From the NCBI GenBank assembly GCA_045806105.1, contig JBJMJY010000063.1, positions 1-13,920 of the forward strand: DNA of 13,920 nt, in the 5' to 3' direction. The stretch comes from AC-32 sp045806105. Its GTDB lineage: Bacteria; Actinomycetota; Thermoleophilia; Gaiellales; Gaiellaceae. Every line of letters begins with the position of its first letter. Positions within the stretch are counted from its first letter, which is position 1. The notes under the pieces are model-generated. The model had not been told where the DNA came from. It searched no databases and saw only the letters and a list, made by a program, of their open reading frames with translations. The translations under genes were made by a program, and so were the position numbers. Positions 10,722-13,920 of this stretch are shown piece after piece.

Positions 10722-13700
10722 ATGGACCTGCGCGAGACGACACGACCCGTGCTCCACCCCCTCGTCGAGCAGCTGCTCGGTGACGAGCGCCTGACCGCGT
10801 ACGCCGAGGCGCTGCCCGCGCCCGCCCGCGTCTCGGAGCCGGCGCTGCCGCTGCTGCTCGCGGCGCTGCACGAGCACCTGGAGCGCGCGCTCGTCTGCGT
10901 GCTGCCCGAGGACGCCGACGCGCGGGACGCCGCCGAGGCGGCGCGCTGGTTTCTGGGCGAGGAGCGGGTCGCGCTACTCCCGAGCCGCGGCGTGCGCTGG
11001 GGCTCCGGCCTCGAGCCGCCGCCGCACCTCGTCGGCGAGCGAGCGCGGGCGCTCGACGTGCGGGCCTCGGGCGGCCTCGTCTGCGCCTCCGCGGCCGCGC
11101 TGGCCGAGCCGCTGCCGCCGCCGCACGCGCGGCCGCAGCGAATCGAGGTCGCCGCCGGTGAGGCGCCCGGCCTCGACGCCCTGGCCGAAAAGTTCGCTCT
11201 CGCCGGCTACGAGCGCGTCGACCGCGTCCAGGAGCGCGGCCAGTTCGCTGTCCGCGGCGGCTTGATCGACCTCTTTCCGACCACCGGCCGCGAGCCGCTC
11301 CGGATCGAGCTCTTCGGGGACGAGATCGAAGCGGTGCGGGCGTTCTCGCCCTTTACGCAGCGTGCGCTGCACGAGGTCGGCGGCGCGGTGATCTACCCGG
11401 CGATCGAGCGCCGCCACGACCTACGGGAACCGAGCCTGCCGGACGACGACGAGCCGCCGCCGATCCCGGACGACCTCGTCCCGCTGCTCGGCCGCGTGCC
11501 CGACCTGGTCTGGGAGCCGGAGGAAGTGCGCGAGGCCTGGCGGGAGGAGCTCGGCAAGGAGCTTCCGCTTGGAGGCGCGGCCGAGCTCGAGCCGTTCCCG
11601 CGCGGCCAGCCCTTCGCGTTCGAGGCGCAGCGACCCGCGATCGCTGCCCGCGGCCTTGCGGAGGCCGAGAACGAGCTGGCGAGCTTCGTGCGTGCCGGGA
11701 ACCGCGTCGTGGTCACGTTCCCGCACCGCGGCGAGGCGCTGCGTACGGCGAACCTCCTCCGCCGCGTCGAGCCGCGGATCCTCGAGCCGGGAGACCCGCT
11801 CCCGGACGAGCCGGAGCTCTTCTTCGCCGTCTCGCCGGCCCGCCGCGGCTTCGTCTGGCGCGACCTGGGCCTCGTCCTGCTGCCCGACACGCAGGTCTTC
11901 CGCAAGCGCGCCCGCACCCGTGCTGCGCCCCCCGGCCGCGCGCTGCAGAGCTTCGCCGACCTCCGCACCGGCGACTTCGTCGTCCACGAGGACCACGGAA
12001 TCGGGAAGCTGCTCGGCTTCGAGACGAAGACCGTGGCGAGCGTCACGCGCGACTACCTCTTCGTCGGCTTCCGCGGCGACGACAGGCTGTACGTGCCCCA
12101 CGAGCAGATCGGCAAGGTCTCGAAGTACATCGGCGCCGACGGTGGCGCGCCCGCGCTGAGCAAGCTCGGCGGCAAGGCCTGGCAGAACCTGAAGAGCCGC
12201 GCCCGCACGAGCCTGCGCGAGCTCGCGGGCGAGCTGCTCGCGCTCTACGCGCGCCGCCAGCAGGCCCCGGGGGTTGCATACGAGCTCGAGAACGAGTGGC
12301 TCGAGCGCCTGGAGGCGGAGTTCCCGTACCGCGAGACCGAGGACCAGCGGACGGCGATCGAGGCAGTGAAGGAAGACCTCGAGGCGCCGCGGCCGATGGA
12401 TCGGCTCATCTGCGGCGACGTCGGCTTCGGCAAGACCGAGGTCGCGGTGCGCGCGGCCTTCGCGGTCGCGGTCAACGGCAAGCAGACGCTGATGCTCGTC
12501 CCGACGACGGTCCTGGCCGAGCAGCACTGGAACACCTTCCGCGAGCGCTACCGCGACTTCCCCGTGCAGGTCGAGATGGTGTCCCGCTTCCGCAGCCGCG
12601 CCGACCAGAAGCGCATCCTCGACGAGTTCCAGACCGGGAAGGTCGACGTGCTCGTCGGGACGCACCGCATCCTCTCTCGGGACGTCATTCCCAAGAACCT
12701 CGGGCTCGTCGTGCTCGACGAGGAGCAGCGCTTCGGCGTCACACAGAAGGAGCTCCTGCGCTCACTCCGGCTCGAGGTCGACGTCCTCGCGCTCTCGGCA
12801 ACACCGATCCCGCGCACGCTGCACATGTCGCTCTCCGGCCTTCGCGACATCTCGATCATCGAGACGCCGCCGACGGGGCGCCGCCCGGTTCGAACCACGG
12901 TCGGGGAGTACGACGAGGACGTGATCAAGATGGCGCTGGAGCGCGAACAGGCACGCGGGGGACAGGCCTTCTACCTGCACAACCGCGTCGAGTCGATCGA
13001 CGAGGTGCGGCAGAAGCTCGAGGAGCTGTGTCCGGGGTTGCGCTTCCTCGTCGCCCATGGGCAGATGTCCGAGCGGGACCTCGAGGAGCGTATGCACGCT
13101 TTCCTCGCCGGCGACGCGGACGTCCTCGTCTCGACGACGATCATCGAGTCGGGCATCGACATTCCCCAGGCGAACACGCTGATCGTCGAGCGTGCGGACG
13201 CCCTCGGGCTGGCGCAGCTGTACCAGATCCGCGGTCGCGTGGGCCGCTCGGACGTCCTCGCGTACGGGTACCTCTTCTACCCCGATGCCTCGGAGCTCAC
13301 GCCCGAGGCGCGCGCCCGGCTCTCGACGCTGGCCGACCACACCGAGCTCGGCTCTGGCTTCCAGATCGCGATGCGCGATCTGGAGATTCGCGGGGCCGGA
13401 GACCTCCTCGGCCCGGAGCAGTCGGGGCACGTCGCTGCGCTCGGGTTCGAGCTCTACGTCGAGATGCTCGACGAGGCGGTCGCGGAGCTGATGGGGCGCA
13501 GGCGCACCGCGGCGAGGCCCGTACGCGTCGACGCCCGCGTCGACGCGTACGTGCCGGCGTCCTACGTCGCGGCCGAAGCGCTCAAGATCGACCTCCATCG
13601 TCGGATCGCACTCGCCGAGGACGAGGACGAGCTCCGCGAGCTCGTGGCGGCCATCGAGGACCGGTACGGGCCGATGCCGGAGCCGGTCGAGAACCTCTTT

Positions 13701-13920
13701 GCGATCCAGGAGGCCAAGCTCAAGCTCGCGCGACTCGGCGCCGACTATCTCGTGTTTCGCGGCGGCCGTGTGACGGTGGGCCCCTTGGCGCTCGGATCCA
13801 GCGAGGTGCGCGCCCTCGTCGGAGTCGCGCCGACGCTCATCTACTCGACGCAGAAGCGGGAAGTTTCACTGCGTGTGGAGAGCCTCAAGGATGCGCTCGA
13901 GCTGCCCGATGCTATCGTCC
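10722..13920 (+). CDS. mfd: Transcription-repair coupling factor Mfd (3' end outside window)
   Basis: Mfd is an ATP-dependent DNA translocase that removes RNA polymerase stalled at lesions and recruits UvrA. The window holds 1066 codons and is open at the right edge. Residues about 15-290 are the UvrB-like N-terminal module, including RGQFAVRGGLIDLFP. Residues about 410-530 are the RNA-polymerase-interaction domain (GDFVVHEDHGIGKLLGFE, RLYVPHEQI, LSKLGGKAW). The helicase motor has Walker A GDVGFGKTE (565-573, K571), DEEQRFGV (666-673), and SATPIPRTL. RecG-like motifs STTIIESGIDIPQAN and QIRGRVGRS follow, and the last part enters the TRCF domain (IDLHRRIALAEDEDEL). Walker A lies about 60 residues earlier than in E. 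coli, so the N-terminal half is shortened. The start ATG 10722 lacks a ribosome-binding site and follows the 10695-10713 hairpin. Confidence 0.97.
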   Translation, partial: MDLRETTRPVLHPLVEQLLGDERLTAYAEALPAPARVSEPALPLLLAALHEHLERALVCVLPEDADARDAAEAARWFLGEERVALLPSRGVRWGSGLEPPPHLVGERARALDVRASGGLVCASAAALAEPLPPPHARPQRIEVAAGEAPGLDALAEKFALAGYERVDRVQERGQFAVRGGLIDLFPTTGREPLRIELFGDEIEAVRAFSPFTQRALHEVGGAVIYPAIERRHDLREPSLPDDDEPPPIPDDLVPLLGRVPDLVWEPEEVREAWREELGKELPLGGAAELEPFPRGQPFAFEAQRPAIAARGLAEAENELASFVRAGNRVVVTFPHRGEALRTANLLRRVEPRILEPGDPLPDEPELFFAVSPARRGFVWRDLGLVLLPDTQVFRKRARTRAAPPGRALQSFADLRTGDFVVHEDHGIGKLLGFETKTVASVTRDYLFVGFRGDDRLYVPHEQIGKVSKYIGADGGAPALSKLGGKAWQNLKSRARTSLRELAGELLALYARRQQAPGVAYELENEWLERLEAEFPYRETEDQRTAIEAVKEDLEAPRPMDRLICGDVGFGKTEVAVRAAFAVAVNGKQTLMLVPTTVLAEQHWNTFRERYRDFPVQVEMVSRFRSRADQKRILDEFQTGKVDVLVGTHRILSRDVIPKNLGLVVLDEEQRFGVTQKELLRSLRLEVDVLALSATPIPRTLHMSLSGLRDISIIETPPTGRRPVRTTVGEYDEDVIKMALEREQARGGQAFYLHNRVESIDEVRQKLEELCPGLRFLVAHGQMSERDLEERMHAFLAGDADVLVSTTIIESGIDIPQANTLIVERADALGLAQLYQIRGRVGRSDVLAYGYLFYPDASELTPEARARLSTLADHTELGSGFQIAMRDLEIRGAGDLLGPEQSGHVAALGFELYVEMLDEAVAELMGRRRTAARPVRVDARVDAYVPASYVAAEALKIDLHRRIALAEDEDELRELVAAIEDRYGPMPEPVENLFAIQEAKLKLARLGADYLVFRGGRVTVGPLALGSSEVRALVGVAPTLIYSTQKREVSLRVESLKDALELPDAIV

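Noticed and set aside
10658..10723. Extended lipoprotein start at ATG 10723
   Set aside because: It would overlap the mfd start codon, put over 20 polar residues before the signal peptide and run through both inverted repeats; GTG 10657 fits a lipoprotein signal.
11421..12665. 414-codon minus-strand frame opposite mfd
   Set aside because: It lies wholly within the conserved Mfd RNA-polymerase-interaction and motor regions and is an artefact of GC-rich codon use.
1..13920. CRISPR array, insertion sequence, rRNA or phage genes
   Set aside because: No regularly spaced repeats, transposase motifs, rRNA segments or phage structural motifs were seen on either strand.

Overview
The window is very GC-rich DNA with strong G/C bias at third codon positions and dense GTG/ATG starts. 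Its conserved genes occur in the order tRNA-Gln(TTG) - glmU - prs - ... - rplY(ctc) - pth - mfd. From family knowledge this is the actinobacterial arrangement of these loci. The extreme GC content, the CTC-type bL25 with an acidic tail and the divergent Prs suggest a deep-branching actinobacterium, perhaps Thermoleophilia/Gaiellales. That taxonomic guess is inference only.

Layout. Bases 1-223 hold an intact tRNA-Gln with encoded CCA and, 111 bp upstream, a degraded copy of its leader plus 5' half. glmU (GTG 224) begins 8 nt after the tRNA CCA, and prs overlaps glmU by 8 nt, so tRNA-glmU-prs look like one transcription unit. Bases 2613-3112 contain no intact gene. They hold two strong hairpins and, on the minus strand, the frameshifted C-terminal remnant of a fibronectin type III domain protein.

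Bases 3113-8282 are an accessory block. It contains a HemL-like class III aminotransferase, a 937-residue fusion of a class III nucleotide cyclase with a STAND-type ATPase and helical repeats, a 69-residue His-rich peptide gene with a strong ribosome-binding site, and a heme-oxygenase-like diiron oxidase. The last two overlap through CTGA, apparently using a CTG start. This peptide/diiron-oxidase pair behind a cyclase-ATPase sensor is the best candidate for an undescribed small system.

Bases 8296-9621 return to core genes: rplY (general-stress bL25) and pth, with abutting stop and start codons. A TolB-like beta-propeller lipoprotein lies on the minus strand, convergent with pth and divergent from mfd. 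mfd (transcription-repair coupling factor) runs off the right edge. The short lipoprotein-mfd gap contains two perfect inverted repeats flanking a -10-like box.

Functionally the core genes serve UDP-GlcNAc supply (glmU), PRPP supply (prs), ribosome/5S assembly (rplY), recycling of peptidyl-tRNA (pth) and repair at stalled RNA polymerase (mfd). The intervening block looks like sensory or specialised metabolism inserted between prs and rplY.
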